From NCBI GenBank assembly GCA_045614925.1, contig JAZLDV010000100.1, positions 1 through 14,830 on the forward strand: 14,830 bases of DNA. Reading direction: 5' to 3'. Made by a program: the position numbers and the translations under genes. Origin of the DNA: JAZLDV01 sp045614925. Lineage in GTDB: Bacteria > Bacillota_I > Bacilli_A > Erysipelotrichales > Coprobacillaceae. Positions 5,519 through 13,599 of the stretch are shown here, in pieces (the first letter of the stretch is position 1; the number at the start of each line of letters is the position of its first letter). The notes under the pieces were generated by a model. That model saw only the letters and a program-made list of their open reading frames with translations. It did not search any database and had not been told where the DNA came from.

Positions 5519-5537
5519 ATATGTTATGCGATTTTTG

Positions 5538-5566
5538 TATAATTGTTATATATTTTGTGATATAAT
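5538..5566 (+). promoter_or_regulatory. Rightward late promoter region
   Basis: TGATATAAT (5558-5566) is an extended -10 with no good -35, which fits a late promoter needing an activator, as A3 of phi29 does. A second TATAAT lies at 5538-5543, with TTTACA (5513-5518) 19 bases upstream inside the cre-like site. The SD AGGAGGA of the scaffold gene follows at 5573-5579, so a start from the second -10 would give an extremely short leader. Confidence 0.65.
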
Positions 5567-5585
5567 AAAAATAGGAGGAATTATT

Positions 5586-6104
5586 ATGGAACAAAATGAA
5601 TTAAATGAAAACGTAGTCGAAACAAATGATGCTCCAGGAAATGATAGTCAATATCTAATTGATACTATTAATGAAATGAAGCGAACAATGGTTAGCAAGG
5701 AAAAATATGACCGCCTTGTAGCTGAAAACAAAGGTTTAGCGGACGCCTTAAAAACTGGTCAACAAGTAACTCTAGTCGAGCCAGAAAAAGAAGTGGACAT
5801 CGATGAATTAAGAGCCGAGTTATATGGAGGTAGTAGAAACAAGACAATGCCTAATATTGAATATGTTGAAAAGACATTACAATTAAGAAATGCATTGATT
5901 GAAAGAGGAGAACCAGACCCATTTATGCCAAATGGACATGATTATCAATACGACCAAAGAGACCAAGAAACTGCAAATCTAATTGCTGATACATTACAAC
6001 AATGTCTAGATAGAGCACAAGGCGATAACAACGTATTTACTGCCGAGTTCTTACGTAATATGAAAGATGATACTCCGTTAAAAAATTTAAGAGGTCGTAA
6101 ATAA
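5586..6104 (+). CDS. Probable scaffolding protein (172 aa)
   Basis: First late gene, directly before the major capsid gene, the place of the gene 7 scaffold in phi29. It would guide prohead assembly and then leave. The protein is acidic and hydrophilic: an Asn/Glu-rich N terminus, a helical stretch with coiled-coil character around residues 20-80, and a basic C-terminal tail ending RGRK, typical for capsid-binding scaffold ends. Phi29 gp7 is shorter (98 residues). AGGAGGA seven bases before the ATG at 5586 fixes this start; a longer in-frame reading from 5496 would begin upstream of the promoter. No sequence family was recognised, so the call rests on position, size and composition. Stop TAA is 20 bases before the capsid start. 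Confidence 0.65.
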   Translation: MEQNELNENVVETNDAPGNDSQYLIDTINEMKRTMVSKEKYDRLVAENKGLADALKTGQQVTLVEPEKEVDIDELRAELYGGSRNKTMPNIEYVEKTLQLRNALIERGEPDPFMPNGHDYQYDQRDQETANLIADTLQQCLDRAQGDNNVFTAEFLRNMKDDTPLKNLRGRK

Positions 6105-6124
6105 AATAATTGGAGGAAAAAATT

Positions 6125-7324
6125 ATGCCATTAAACACAACACCAAACACTTATTCATTTAATGTCGGTGCTGCTAATTTACGTAGCCCATTATTAAATG
6201 CAAACATTGTATACACTGCAATTTTCAATATGATCATATCTCAAACAGTGCATACAGGAAACATTAAAGGAACATACGGATCACTTGCTGAAAGATTTAA
6301 AGTAGATGGTTCAATGTATGGAGATTCAAAAATTTTTTATGCTACTAATGTATTAAAAAGTAGAGCCTGGAGTGGGGATTCTGAAGCATCTAACTTATTA
6401 GCTTTAAATAGAGCACCATCGCCAAAATCACAAGTTATTCAAATTAATCAAGCAAGAGTTATTGCCCTTACAGTCGATAATTATTTAACAAAACAAGCTT
6501 GGTCAACTCCAGATGCATTCTCAACATTTAACAATACAATGATTGGATGGATGGGAGACACAAAGAGAGTATATGAATCAAGATTAATTAATACTTTCGT
6601 AGGTAATACAGTTTCACAAGCTACTAGAGCAACAATTAATGTAGATTTAACTACTGCAGCAGGTTCTGCATCTTCTGAAGAAGAATCAAGAAGATTACAA
6701 GCACAAGAAATTGCATATGATGTTGCAAATTTACTTGTTGATTTAAAAGATACAACTGAAGATTTTAATGATTATGGATTCTTACGTTCATATGATGAAG
6801 ATGATTTCTATTATGTATTTAATAGCAAATATGTAAACCAAATTACTAAACTTGATTTGCCAACTATTTTTCATAAAGATGGTTTAGTTGATAAAATGGG
6901 TAAAGATGTATTACCAGCAAGATACTTTGGTAGAGCAGTTACTGCTTCTGATAAAGGTTCTGGCAAGATTATTAATGCTAGTGATGAATACGATAATACT
7001 AAAGGAACTATTCGTTCATTAGTAGAAAAAGAATGGACAGTATCTACAACTACATATCATGTATTCCCAGGCGATGTATTACCTAATGGAACAACTATTG
7101 TTGCAAGTACAGGTTCATTTGATCCATCAGAAGTTTATATTGAAGATGATACAATTATCGCAAAAGTAATTCATAAAGAATCAGTACCATTTATGGGAGC
7201 ATTCGAAACTAATACAAGCTTCTTTAATGCTCTTTCGCTTACTGACAACAGATACCTTATCTGGATGTATAGTGAACCAGTATACCTATATGACTTACCA
7301 TTCTTAACAATCAAGAAAGTGTAG
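6125..7324 (+). CDS. Major capsid protein, phi29 gp8-like
   Basis: A 399-residue protein expected to form the head shell. It starts PLNTTPNTYSFNVGAANL and shows the composition of HK97-fold Picovirinae capsids, with a long Ser/Thr/Ala-rich central region. Phi29 gp8 has 448 residues. Its location after the scaffold and before the gp9-like tail gene matches phi29 order. Residues roughly 290-345 are strand-rich with several Gly and Thr and may form an inserted or surface domain. The SD TGGAGG before the ATG at 6125 selects this start; a TTG at 6110 lies before the SD and is not used. Codon choice is cleaner than elsewhere, as expected for the most abundant virion protein. An intrinsic terminator follows immediately. 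Confidence 0.85.
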   Translation: MPLNTTPNTYSFNVGAANLRSPLLNANIVYTAIFNMIISQTVHTGNIKGTYGSLAERFKVDGSMYGDSKIFYATNVLKSRAWSGDSEASNLLALNRAPSPKSQVIQINQARVIALTVDNYLTKQAWSTPDAFSTFNNTMIGWMGDTKRVYESRLINTFVGNTVSQATRATINVDLTTAAGSASSEEESRRLQAQEIAYDVANLLVDLKDTTEDFNDYGFLRSYDEDDFYYVFNSKYVNQITKLDLPTIFHKDGLVDKMGKDVLPARYFGRAVTASDKGSGKIINASDEYDNTKGTIRSLVEKEWTVSTTTYHVFPGDVLPNGTTIVASTGSFDPSEVYIEDDTIIAKVIHKESVPFMGAFETNTSFFNALSLTDNRYLIWMYSEPVYLYDLPFLTIKKV

Positions 7325-7332
7325 CATAAATT

Positions 7333-7363
7333 AAAAAGAGAGTGGGAAACTACTCTCTTTTTT
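7333..7363 (+). terminator. Intrinsic terminator after the capsid gene
   Basis: AAAAAGAGAGT (7333-7343) and ACTCTCTTTTT (7352-7362) form an 11-bp stem with an eight-base loop, ending in a T run to 7363. It lies between the capsid stop and the SD GGAGG (7371-7375) of the tail gene. I see no promoter between it and that gene, so it is probably leaky and sets capsid messenger above the rest of the late operon. Confidence 0.8.
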
Positions 7364-7380
7364 CTTATAAGGAGGATAAC

Positions 7381-10008
7381 ATGAAATATAATATTTATTT
7401 ATTAAGCTATAACAATTATAACAATAGACAAGTAAAAAAATTAGATACAATTAACGATTATATAAATGGAGGATATTTGTTAAGCACAATTCCTAATGTA
7501 AACTTTGAATACGCTGATGGAATTGCATCACAATTAATAATTAATAAACAATTTGTAAGCGTAGAACCAGATTATGTTTTAGTAGAAGATATTTCATCAA
7601 GAGTAGTCGATGGGCTTGGTAATTTAGTTTCAAGCGACTTTTCAAGATGGTTTATTATAGACAGCAATTTAATAAGAGGAAATCAATATCAATTTAGTGT
7701 TAAAAGAGATATATGGGTTGACCATTTTGATTTATGTATGAATAGTACATATTTTATCGAAAGAGGATATGTTAGTAATGCAAATGATTTAATTTTTAAT
7801 AATGAGCAACAACAATTTAGCCAAATTAAAAAAAGTCAAGTAGAATTGAGAGATGAGACATATGGCCCTTGGATCATTGGATACATTCCGAGAGTTACTG
7901 GAAAAACATCTGATTTTACAATTAAAGGAAGTGCAAATACCGATGTAGAAGATATAACTGTAGCAGATATTACACAAGAAAATTGGTACCAATATACAAC
8001 TAATTATGTAGCTAGTGACCGAGAAATATCTTTGCCTTATACTTTATTAGCATATATGCCTATAAAACATATGGGAAGTAATAATATTAGTTATCAAAAA
8101 GTTTTTTATGAAATAGATTTAAAAAATAAAATAGGTACAAATGATGAATTATATAGACCTGGACATTCCTATAGACCAAATGATGTAATGTATCCAGGAA
8201 GTTCCTTTAATACTTTATCAACAGGTGTAAAAGTTCAAGATAGAACAAGCAATCAATATAATTCAGATAAAACAGACTTAGGATGGTATTTAGAAAACAC
8301 TATAAATTCATATAATGGAATACAAGTTGATACATATTCTTATTTAAATAGTTGGTGTAATAATATGAACAATTATTCATCATTATATGATCAAATGATG
8401 AATGGAATAAAAACAGGGCTTAATCTTAACGATAATATGGTTGATTATATTAATAATAATTTAAAAGGAAAATCTGTTAAAGATGTTGCTACTGGAAAAA
8501 AATATACTATATTAGTTGATGTTGTTGAAGAAATGGAAAAATTAACTATAAGCTCAGATTTAAATAGTAAGATAAGAACATTAATTCCTACAATAGTTAC
8601 AACAGGTTTTGGTACAGTTCAAAAATTGGTTGATGTTGATTCCATTCAAAATTATAATTTGCAAGTTGTTTATCATATAAAAAAATATAAAATTAATTTA
8701 CAAGAAACATATGGTGTACAAACAATTATGCCTAGAGATGATGAATCAAATGGCACTATACATAGAACTCATTTACTAGATGCTCCTTACGACATGTTTG
8801 CAATTCCTTATACTGAAAGATTAGCAATAAAAAGTGGAAATGATACTATATATCCTAACATCCAAGCTGGAATGGCAATTGCAAGTTCATTTGTAACATC
8901 ATTAGGTGACCAAGTAGTTTATGATCTACAAATATTACCTTATTGCCCAGTAAGACAATTTATACGTAGTGATTTTTCATTTGACATAACTGCAGCAGAT
9001 AACACTCAAGTAAGACCTATTGTTGATAGTGCTAACCAAAACATTATTCTTAATTATGTATTTTATTGTTCTAGCTCACAACTCGAAAATATAAAATTAA
9101 GAGATGCGAATAATAATTATCTACCTTATAGTATAGAAATAAGTAATTATAAATTAAGTTGTAATGTAGATACTTATAGATTATGTAGTCCTAACTTTGC
9201 TGCAATATTTGAATTTAATGCTGCAAAAAATGGTGGAGTTAATTATTTTGAGTTTAGTGCTAATTATAAGCCTTATATTCCATATATTAAGGTAAAACCT
9301 CACTTTGATAGATTATATGGAATAAATGCTAAAGATGCTAGAGGATTAATTTTGCAAGGAGATTTTAGCATTCCAACTATGAGTAATGCATGGACAAATT
9401 ATGAACTTCAAAACAAAAATTATATGAATACATTTAACAGAGAAATTGATAGTTTAGAATTGCAAAATAATATAGCTGGAACTCAAGATGTTTTTAATGC
9501 AGTAAGTGGAACAATGCAAGGTGCAACTAGTGGAGCAATTACTGGTGGAATGACTGCTGGGCCTTATGGTGCAGCAGCAGGAGCAATAATAGGAGGTGTA
9601 AGCAGTGCTATTGGTGGAGGAATAGATATATATCATAATGCAATATTAAGAAATGATGCTATTGATAAAGCAAAAGACTTATTTAGATATAATATGCAAA
9701 ACATTAAAGCATTGCCGAATACAATTAGAAATGTTGGATGCTTAACAACTGACAATTTATTAGTTCCACTTCTAGAATATTATAGTGCTAGTGATGATGA
9801 AATTGATGCATTTAACAAGAAAATTCAATTTTATGGGATGAGTATAATGAAAATAGGTATGATTACTGAATATATAAATCCAGAAGAAGAAACATTTGTA
9901 CAAGGTAAATTATTAAGATTATTGCCTCCTACTGGTGTCAATAGCGAAGCAGATAATCATTTAGCTGAAGAAATAGCAAGAGAAATTAGTAAAGGCTTAT
10001 ATATATAA
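7381..10008 (+). CDS. Tail knob/tube protein, phi29 gp9-like
   Basis: This 875-residue protein forms the distal tail tube through which DNA is ejected. Residues 107-151 carry the family block (KRDIWVDHFDL, then FIERGYV and DLIFNNE, then SQIKK), and THLLDAPYDMFAIPY lies around residues 463-477. Near the C terminus (about 701-750) is a Gly/Ala/Ile-rich stretch including GAITGGMTAGPYGAAAGAII, corresponding to the hydrophobic loops of gp9 that plug the tube and insert into the host membrane during ejection. It is longer than phi29 gp9 (599 residues). GGAGG six bases before the ATG at 7381 fixes the start; an earlier in-frame start at 7342 would lie inside the terminator hairpin. It is the largest gene of the window. 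No lysozyme-like domain is evident in the added length. Confidence 0.88.
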   Translation: MKYNIYLLSYNNYNNRQVKKLDTINDYINGGYLLSTIPNVNFEYADGIASQLIINKQFVSVEPDYVLVEDISSRVVDGLGNLVSSDFSRWFIIDSNLIRGNQYQFSVKRDIWVDHFDLCMNSTYFIERGYVSNANDLIFNNEQQQFSQIKKSQVELRDETYGPWIIGYIPRVTGKTSDFTIKGSANTDVEDITVADITQENWYQYTTNYVASDREISLPYTLLAYMPIKHMGSNNISYQKVFYEIDLKNKIGTNDELYRPGHSYRPNDVMYPGSSFNTLSTGVKVQDRTSNQYNSDKTDLGWYLENTINSYNGIQVDTYSYLNSWCNNMNNYSSLYDQMMNGIKTGLNLNDNMVDYINNNLKGKSVKDVATGKKYTILVDVVEEMEKLTISSDLNSKIRTLIPTIVTTGFGTVQKLVDVDSIQNYNLQVVYHIKKYKINLQETYGVQTIMPRDDESNGTIHRTHLLDAPYDMFAIPYTERLAIKSGNDTIYPNIQAGMAIASSFVTSLGDQVVYDLQILPYCPVRQFIRSDFSFDITAADNTQVRPIVDSANQNIILNYVFYCSSSQLENIKLRDANNNYLPYSIEISNYKLSCNVDTYRLCSPNFAAIFEFNAAKNGGVNYFEFSANYKPYIPYIKVKPHFDRLYGINAKDARGLILQGDFSIPTMSNAWTNYELQNKNYMNTFNREIDSLELQNNIAGTQDVFNAVSGTMQGATSGAITGGMTAGPYGAAAGAIIGGVSSAIGGGIDIYHNAILRNDAIDKAKDLFRYNMQNIKALPNTIRNVGCLTTDNLLVPLLEYYSASDDEIDAFNKKIQFYGMSIMKIGMITEYINPEEETFVQGKLLRLLPPTGVNSEADNHLAEEIAREISKGLYI

Positions 10009-10026
10009 AGTAAAGGAGATTAAAGT

Positions 10027-10440
10027 ATGGGAATTCAATCAAGTATTAATCAAGCACTTGCAACTGCTGGAGTAGCATCAACTGCAGCAAAGCATATTCA
10101 AAGTGAAAAAGAAATAAAAGATATTTCAAAACTAGAACAAGAAGATAGATTACAAAAAGAAATTGTAGATGTGGATAGGAGCACATTAAAATTACATAAT
10201 GAAGAACTACAAAATAAATGGAATTATAGAGATTTATCTAGCCAAATGAGACAAGAAAAAGACTTATATAAAACTAGTAAAATGGATGAAGAAACATATA
10301 TAAAATCTAGACAAGAGGCAATAAGACAACAAACTTTATTAAAAAAGCAAAGATTAGACTTTGAATTACAAAGACAAGAATTATCAAGAAGACAAAGTAA
10401 TTTGCAAAAAAGACTTGATTTAATAGGAGGTAAGAAGTAG
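10027..10440 (+). CDS. Coiled-coil virion-associated protein (137 aa), unknown
   Basis: Not recognised, and absent from phi29 at this place. Residues 1-24 are Ala/Ser/Thr-rich and could form a hydrophobic or amphipathic helix. Residues 26-130 are a nearly unbroken charged helix (Lys, Glu, Gln, Arg, Leu) with strong coiled-coil character, ending GGKK. The gene lies between tail tube and portal genes, so a minor structural, assembly or ejected internal protein is plausible. SD AAAGGAGA precedes the ATG; the stop TAG is directly followed by the portal ATG without any spacer. Confidence 0.75.
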   Translation: MGIQSSINQALATAGVASTAAKHIQSEKEIKDISKLEQEDRLQKEIVDVDRSTLKLHNEELQNKWNYRDLSSQMRQEKDLYKTSKMDEETYIKSRQEAIRQQTLLKKQRLDFELQRQELSRRQSNLQKRLDLIGGKK

Positions 10441-11574
10441 ATGGGAAACAATAAAAATAATGCTAGAATTGCAAATGTTGACTGGATGATAAAAGCTGGA
10501 ATTAATCCTAAAACTGGCTTACCTGTTAAAGCTGGATTAAGTGATCAAGCAGAATTAAAAGTAGCAATTAAAAAACAATTAAGAATTATAGATGAACAAG
10601 ATGCAGTTAATAAAGGTAAATGGTATAATATTCCTTGCGACTTAACTAGTCAAGATTTGGAAAGAATGTTATACTATAAATATCAATTATGTTTCTTTTA
10701 TAATAAGGATTTAGACCAATGTTTCTTCTTACCTTTTACATTATGTAGTAATGATGGTACTGGTTTAGATGTTTATGGTAGATATAGACAAATAAGGCCT
10801 ATTTCATATGTAGGAAGTGCGGAGGATGAAAAAAAGCATAAAAACACACCTATTGAAGAATATTTAAGTAAATTACATCTAAATGTTAAATACTCACCAG
10901 TTTTACCAGAAAACCTTACTGAAGAGGATTTATACAACAGTGCGGTTATTTTACAAGACTATACTCCACAATATAGTAATATGTCTGGTATTCCTCGATA
11001 TTTATTACAAGACCCTTTATTAGATGTAATGGCGGAGTGTATACCATATGCAAGAACAAATATGATTACTTCATGCGGTATTAAAGGTATAAGAGTTCAA
11101 GACACAGACCAAGCATTTAATGTTATAGAAGCTAATAATGGAATCAAAGCTGGAGCAATGAATGGAGAAGCATATGTACCTATTGAGGGAAATATAGAAT
11201 TTCAAGAATTAACAGATAATAATACTGGTAAAGTTCAAGATTACTTCTTAACAATGCAATCACTTGACAATTATAGATTAAGCACTTATGGAGTAAATAA
11301 TGGTGGCTTATTTGAAAAGAAAGCCCACGAGCTACAATCACAAGCAGATATTAATGGTGGTCAAGTTGGATTAGTTCAACAAGATTATGTTACTATTAGA
11401 CAAAACTTTTGTAATATTGTAAATAGTATTTGGGGTTGGGGTATATGGTATGAACCAGCCGAAACAATTAGTCAAGTTGATGCTAATGGTGATGGTGTCT
11501 TATATGATAGAGATGAACAAGGTGAAAGTTCTGGAATAGAAAATGGAGGTGCAAATGATGATTCCGAGGTTTAA
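10441..11574 (+). CDS. Upper collar/connector (portal), phi29 gp10-like
   Basis: A 377-residue protein expected to form the dodecameric head-tail connector through which DNA is packed. The block LDNYRLSTYGVNNGGLFEKK (about residues 275-294) followed by HELQSQ is characteristic of gp10-type connectors. The region around 110-125 (GRYRQIRPISYVG) is basic. Phi29 gp10 has 309 residues. The last 25 residues are acidic and Gly/Asn-rich (GESSGIENGGANDD), probably disordered. The SD AGGAGG (10425-10430) ends ten bases before the ATG, which directly follows the TAG of the previous gene. The end overlaps the lower collar gene by 20 bp. It would work with the packaging ATPase encoded at the left end. Confidence 0.9.
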   Translation: MGNNKNNARIANVDWMIKAGINPKTGLPVKAGLSDQAELKVAIKKQLRIIDEQDAVNKGKWYNIPCDLTSQDLERMLYYKYQLCFFYNKDLDQCFFLPFTLCSNDGTGLDVYGRYRQIRPISYVGSAEDEKKHKNTPIEEYLSKLHLNVKYSPVLPENLTEEDLYNSAVILQDYTPQYSNMSGIPRYLLQDPLLDVMAECIPYARTNMITSCGIKGIRVQDTDQAFNVIEANNGIKAGAMNGEAYVPIEGNIEFQELTDNNTGKVQDYFLTMQSLDNYRLSTYGVNNGGLFEKKAHELQSQADINGGQVGLVQQDYVTIRQNFCNIVNSIWGWGIWYEPAETISQVDANGDGVLYDRDEQGESSGIENGGANDDSEV

Positions 11575-12163
11575 TACAAAATTATTTTGCGAAATATGGA
11601 ATAATGTAGATTCTTTTAAAAATGATTATAAAACATCCCCTTTATATGATTATGTTGCAGCTACACAAAGTACACCTGCACAACTAAATAATTCATTAAC
11701 TGATGAAAATATTAATAAATTATTTTATTTATTATATGCAAGATATGGAAACAATCCGATTGCTAATTTAGATGAAACTCAATTCAAATTTAAGGTTTAT
11801 AGTACAATATTTGAATATGGGCCAAATTGGCAAAAAGAACTAGATATTCAAAATAAATTAAGAAATTTAAGTGAAGAAGAAATGCAAAAAGGACAATTTG
11901 CAATTTATAATCAAGCATATCATGATGCTACTGAACCATCTACTAATACAACTGAAGAGCTAGGATATATTAACAATCAAAATACTAGTAGAATGAAAAA
12001 AGGCAAACTAAATGCTTATAATGATTTATTATTATTATTAAAAACTGATGTAACAAAAAGATTTATTGATAAATTTGCAAATTTATTTAAAAAATTTTTA
12101 TATACTAAACCTGTTTTATTTGTAACAGATATTCAAGAAGAAGAAGGAGAAGAAGAAATATGA
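11555..12163 (+). CDS. Lower collar protein, phi29 gp11-like
   Basis: About 202 residues; it links the connector to the tail tube. MIPRFNTKLF at the N terminus and NKLFYLLYARYGNNPIAN around residues 50-68, then QFKFKVYSTIFEYGPNWQK, are typical of lower collar proteins of small Picovirinae. It is shorter than phi29 gp11 (293 residues). GGAGGT at 11545-11550 favours starts at 11555 or 11558; the in-frame ATG at 11543 overlaps the SD and is unlikely. The C terminus is acidic (EEEGEEEI), and the encoding AAGGAG doubles as the SD of the following gene, whose ATG overlaps the TGA stop. Confidence 0.85.
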   Translation: MMIPRFNTKLFCEIWNNVDSFKNDYKTSPLYDYVAATQSTPAQLNNSLTDENINKLFYLLYARYGNNPIANLDETQFKFKVYSTIFEYGPNWQKELDIQNKLRNLSEEEMQKGQFAIYNQAYHDATEPSTNTTEELGYINNQNTSRMKKGKLNAYNDLLLLLKTDVTKRFIDKFANLFKKFLYTKPVLFVTDIQEEEGEEEI

Positions 12164-12444
12164 TCAAAGATATTATTATTAATTATTTACCAGCTTTTGT
12201 TTTAGGATTTGTATTTGTTTTTTGTACTTTTAAATATATAGGTACATTTAAAGACATGTGCAATAGCATTAAAGAATGTAGCTCTTACAAAAAAATTGAA
12301 GATGATATGAAAGCATTGCTAAACGAGAACTATGATTTAAAGAAAGACAATAAGGAATTAAAAGAACAAATTGTGAATTTATTAAAAAAATTAAAAAAAT
12401 TTAGTGAAGATTATGAAATAGAATTAAAACAAAAGGAGGAGTAA
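12160..12444 (+). CDS. Single-pass membrane protein with coiled coil (94 aa)
   Basis: Not recognised. One transmembrane helix (about residues 7-27, YLPAFVLGFVFVFCTFKYI) followed by a charged coiled coil (about 40-94, Lys/Glu/Leu heptads). It begins at an ATGA overlap with the lower collar gene and has AAGGAG ten bases upstream. The topology (short outside or membrane part, long soluble coil) resembles holin partners, antiholins and membrane-anchored lysis accessory proteins, but no family is visible. First of four consecutive membrane proteins. Confidence 0.75.
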   Translation: MIKDIIINYLPAFVLGFVFVFCTFKYIGTFKDMCNSIKECSSYKKIEDDMKALLNENYDLKKDNKELKEQIVNLLKKLKKFSEDYEIELKQKEE

Positions 12445-12448
12445 TCCT

Positions 12449-12850
12449 ATGAGTGAAATTACAAAAGGATATAAATTAAAGAGTAGGATATTCTTTTGGT
12501 TAGGAATCTTATTGACTTTTCTACCATTAATTATTTTTGGTATTGTTGGTTGCATAAATGGAAATATTGATATAACTAATAAATTAAAATTAGGAGTTTC
12601 TTTTGCATTTGCTATATTATTAACTGTAATGGGAGTAAAAAGCAAATATAATTGCAGAAGTATAACATACATTTTATTATTTGGATGCTATTTCGTGGTG
12701 AATCAAATATGGATTGTAATATTTACTGCTGGAGTATGTACTGTATTAGATGAATTTATTTGCAGCCCATTGCATAAATATTACCACGAAAAAGCGGTTA
12801 TCAATAAGGAGATAGATAAACGTTATGATGTACAACAAAGAGAAGAGTAA
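12449..12850 (+). CDS. Multi-pass small membrane protein (133 aa), candidate holin
   Basis: Three or four membrane segments can be read: about residues 13-37, 47-66 and one or two within 71-104. A basic start (KGYKLKSR) and a charged C-terminal tail (KEIDKRYDVQQREE) complete a holin-like layout. Holins form membrane lesions at the end of infection and commonly sit in late operons near fibre genes; phi29 gp14 is an example, although there is no sequence match seen here. A strong AAAGGAGGAG precedes the ATG. The gene overlaps the next by 26 bp. A transport or immunity (superinfection) membrane protein is an alternative. Confidence 0.7.
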   Translation: MSEITKGYKLKSRIFFWLGILLTFLPLIIFGIVGCINGNIDITNKLKLGVSFAFAILLTVMGVKSKYNCRSITYILLFGCYFVVNQIWIVIFTAGVCTVLDEFICSPLHKYYHEKAVINKEIDKRYDVQQREE

Positions 12851-13511
12851 AAAAACAAGAGAATTTATTAGTAATTCAAAAAATGGAATAGCCGTTGTCA
12901 TATTATCAGTAATAGCAATGTTTCTTGTTCCATTGCTTGGATCATATCTTACAGGTCAATCACAATTTCCTCAAACAATACCAGAATGGATTCTATATTT
13001 TGCGTGTGCATTAGCAATTTCAATATGCTCATTATTTATATATCTAGCATTATTTAATCAAGGAAAAATGAATGTTAAAGATGAACCAGAATATTTAGAA
13101 GCTAAAGAATTGCATCTAAAAAATTTTAAAAGAAAAAACGGAAAAGATGTTATTCCAATAAACCCTTTTGTATGGGAACGTAATCAAAAGAGAAGAAAAG
13201 GATTATTACAAACAATTGGTATTTTCTTTGGTTTGCTTGGTTTAGGTTTAGCAGTTATAACTTGGAATACTAGCCAATTTGTAAGTGCAACATTGTCAGT
13301 AGTCATGTCTATTGGATTTGGATTAGTAAAAATGGCTGATGTTGAAAGAATGTGGACAGAGGGATGGCTAGAGTATGAACTATATATTGAAAAGCAACTT
13401 GATTTAGAAGAACAAGAAAATAAAGCAAAATTAGAGCTTTTACAAAAAGAATCAAGCAAAATACCAAACACTAATGAAAACACGCAAGAAATGGCTAAAA
13501 ACTATGTATAA
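12825..13511 (+). CDS. Four-helix membrane protein (228 aa), unknown
   Basis: Not recognised. Two pairs of membrane helices are separated by a soluble basic loop: about 21-44, 53-80, then 127-147 and 153-172. The loop (81-126) includes PEYLEAKELHLKNF and a Lys/Arg cluster before helix three. The C-terminal 50 residues are an acidic coiled coil. AAGGAGA is twelve bases from the ATG at 12825, inside the end of the preceding gene. Large for a holin and unusual in a 15-kb phage, where genome space is tight. It could act in host exit, in membrane-attached assembly, or as a superinfection barrier; none of these can be chosen from sequence. Confidence 0.75.
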   Translation: MMYNKEKSKKTREFISNSKNGIAVVILSVIAMFLVPLLGSYLTGQSQFPQTIPEWILYFACALAISICSLFIYLALFNQGKMNVKDEPEYLEAKELHLKNFKRKNGKDVIPINPFVWERNQKRRKGLLQTIGIFFGLLGLGLAVITWNTSQFVSATLSVVMSIGFGLVKMADVERMWTEGWLEYELYIEKQLDLEEQENKAKLELLQKESSKIPNTNENTQEMAKNYV

Positions 13512-13599
13512 TATTGCAAAAATATGCATAGTGTTTGGTATTGGTTTATTTGGTGAAATTTTGATATTAATAAATTGGATAAAGGAGAAGAAGAAATGA
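13504..13599 (+). CDS. 31-residue single-helix membrane peptide
   Basis: A short open frame from ATG 13504 to TGA 13599. The product starts MYNIAKICIVFGIGLF, continues as a hydrophobic helix to about residue 24 (ILILIN), and ends with the basic tail WIKEKKK. It overlaps the previous stop by 8 bp and the fibre start by 4 bp (ATGA), so it exactly bridges two genes that would otherwise be 84 bp apart; such packing supports a real gene. There is no clear SD, so translation would depend on coupling. A helix with a positive tail fits a mini-holin, antiholin or holin modulator (inference). Confidence 0.5.
   Translation: MYNIAKICIVFGIGLFGEILILINWIKEKKK

Noticed and set aside
5496..5585. Longer N terminus for the scaffold protein
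   Set aside because: It would begin inside the divergent promoter region, and its extra residues run through two -10 elements; AGGAGGA at 5573-5579 marks the ATG at 5586.
7342..7380. Longer N terminus for the tail protein
   Set aside because: The reading lies within the terminator hairpin and its T run and lacks an SD; GGAGG at 7371-7375 serves the ATG at 7381.
9454..9636. Leftward Ser/Thr/Cys-rich frame inside the tail gene
   Set aside because: It is the antisense of the Gly/Ala-rich membrane loop of the gp9-like protein and has no start signals.
1438..12163. Use of the mycoplasma code (TGA as Trp)
   Set aside because: TGA acts as a stop in precise ATGA overlaps (1438-1441, 1920-1923, 12160-12163, 13596-13599), and Trp is encoded by TGG throughout.
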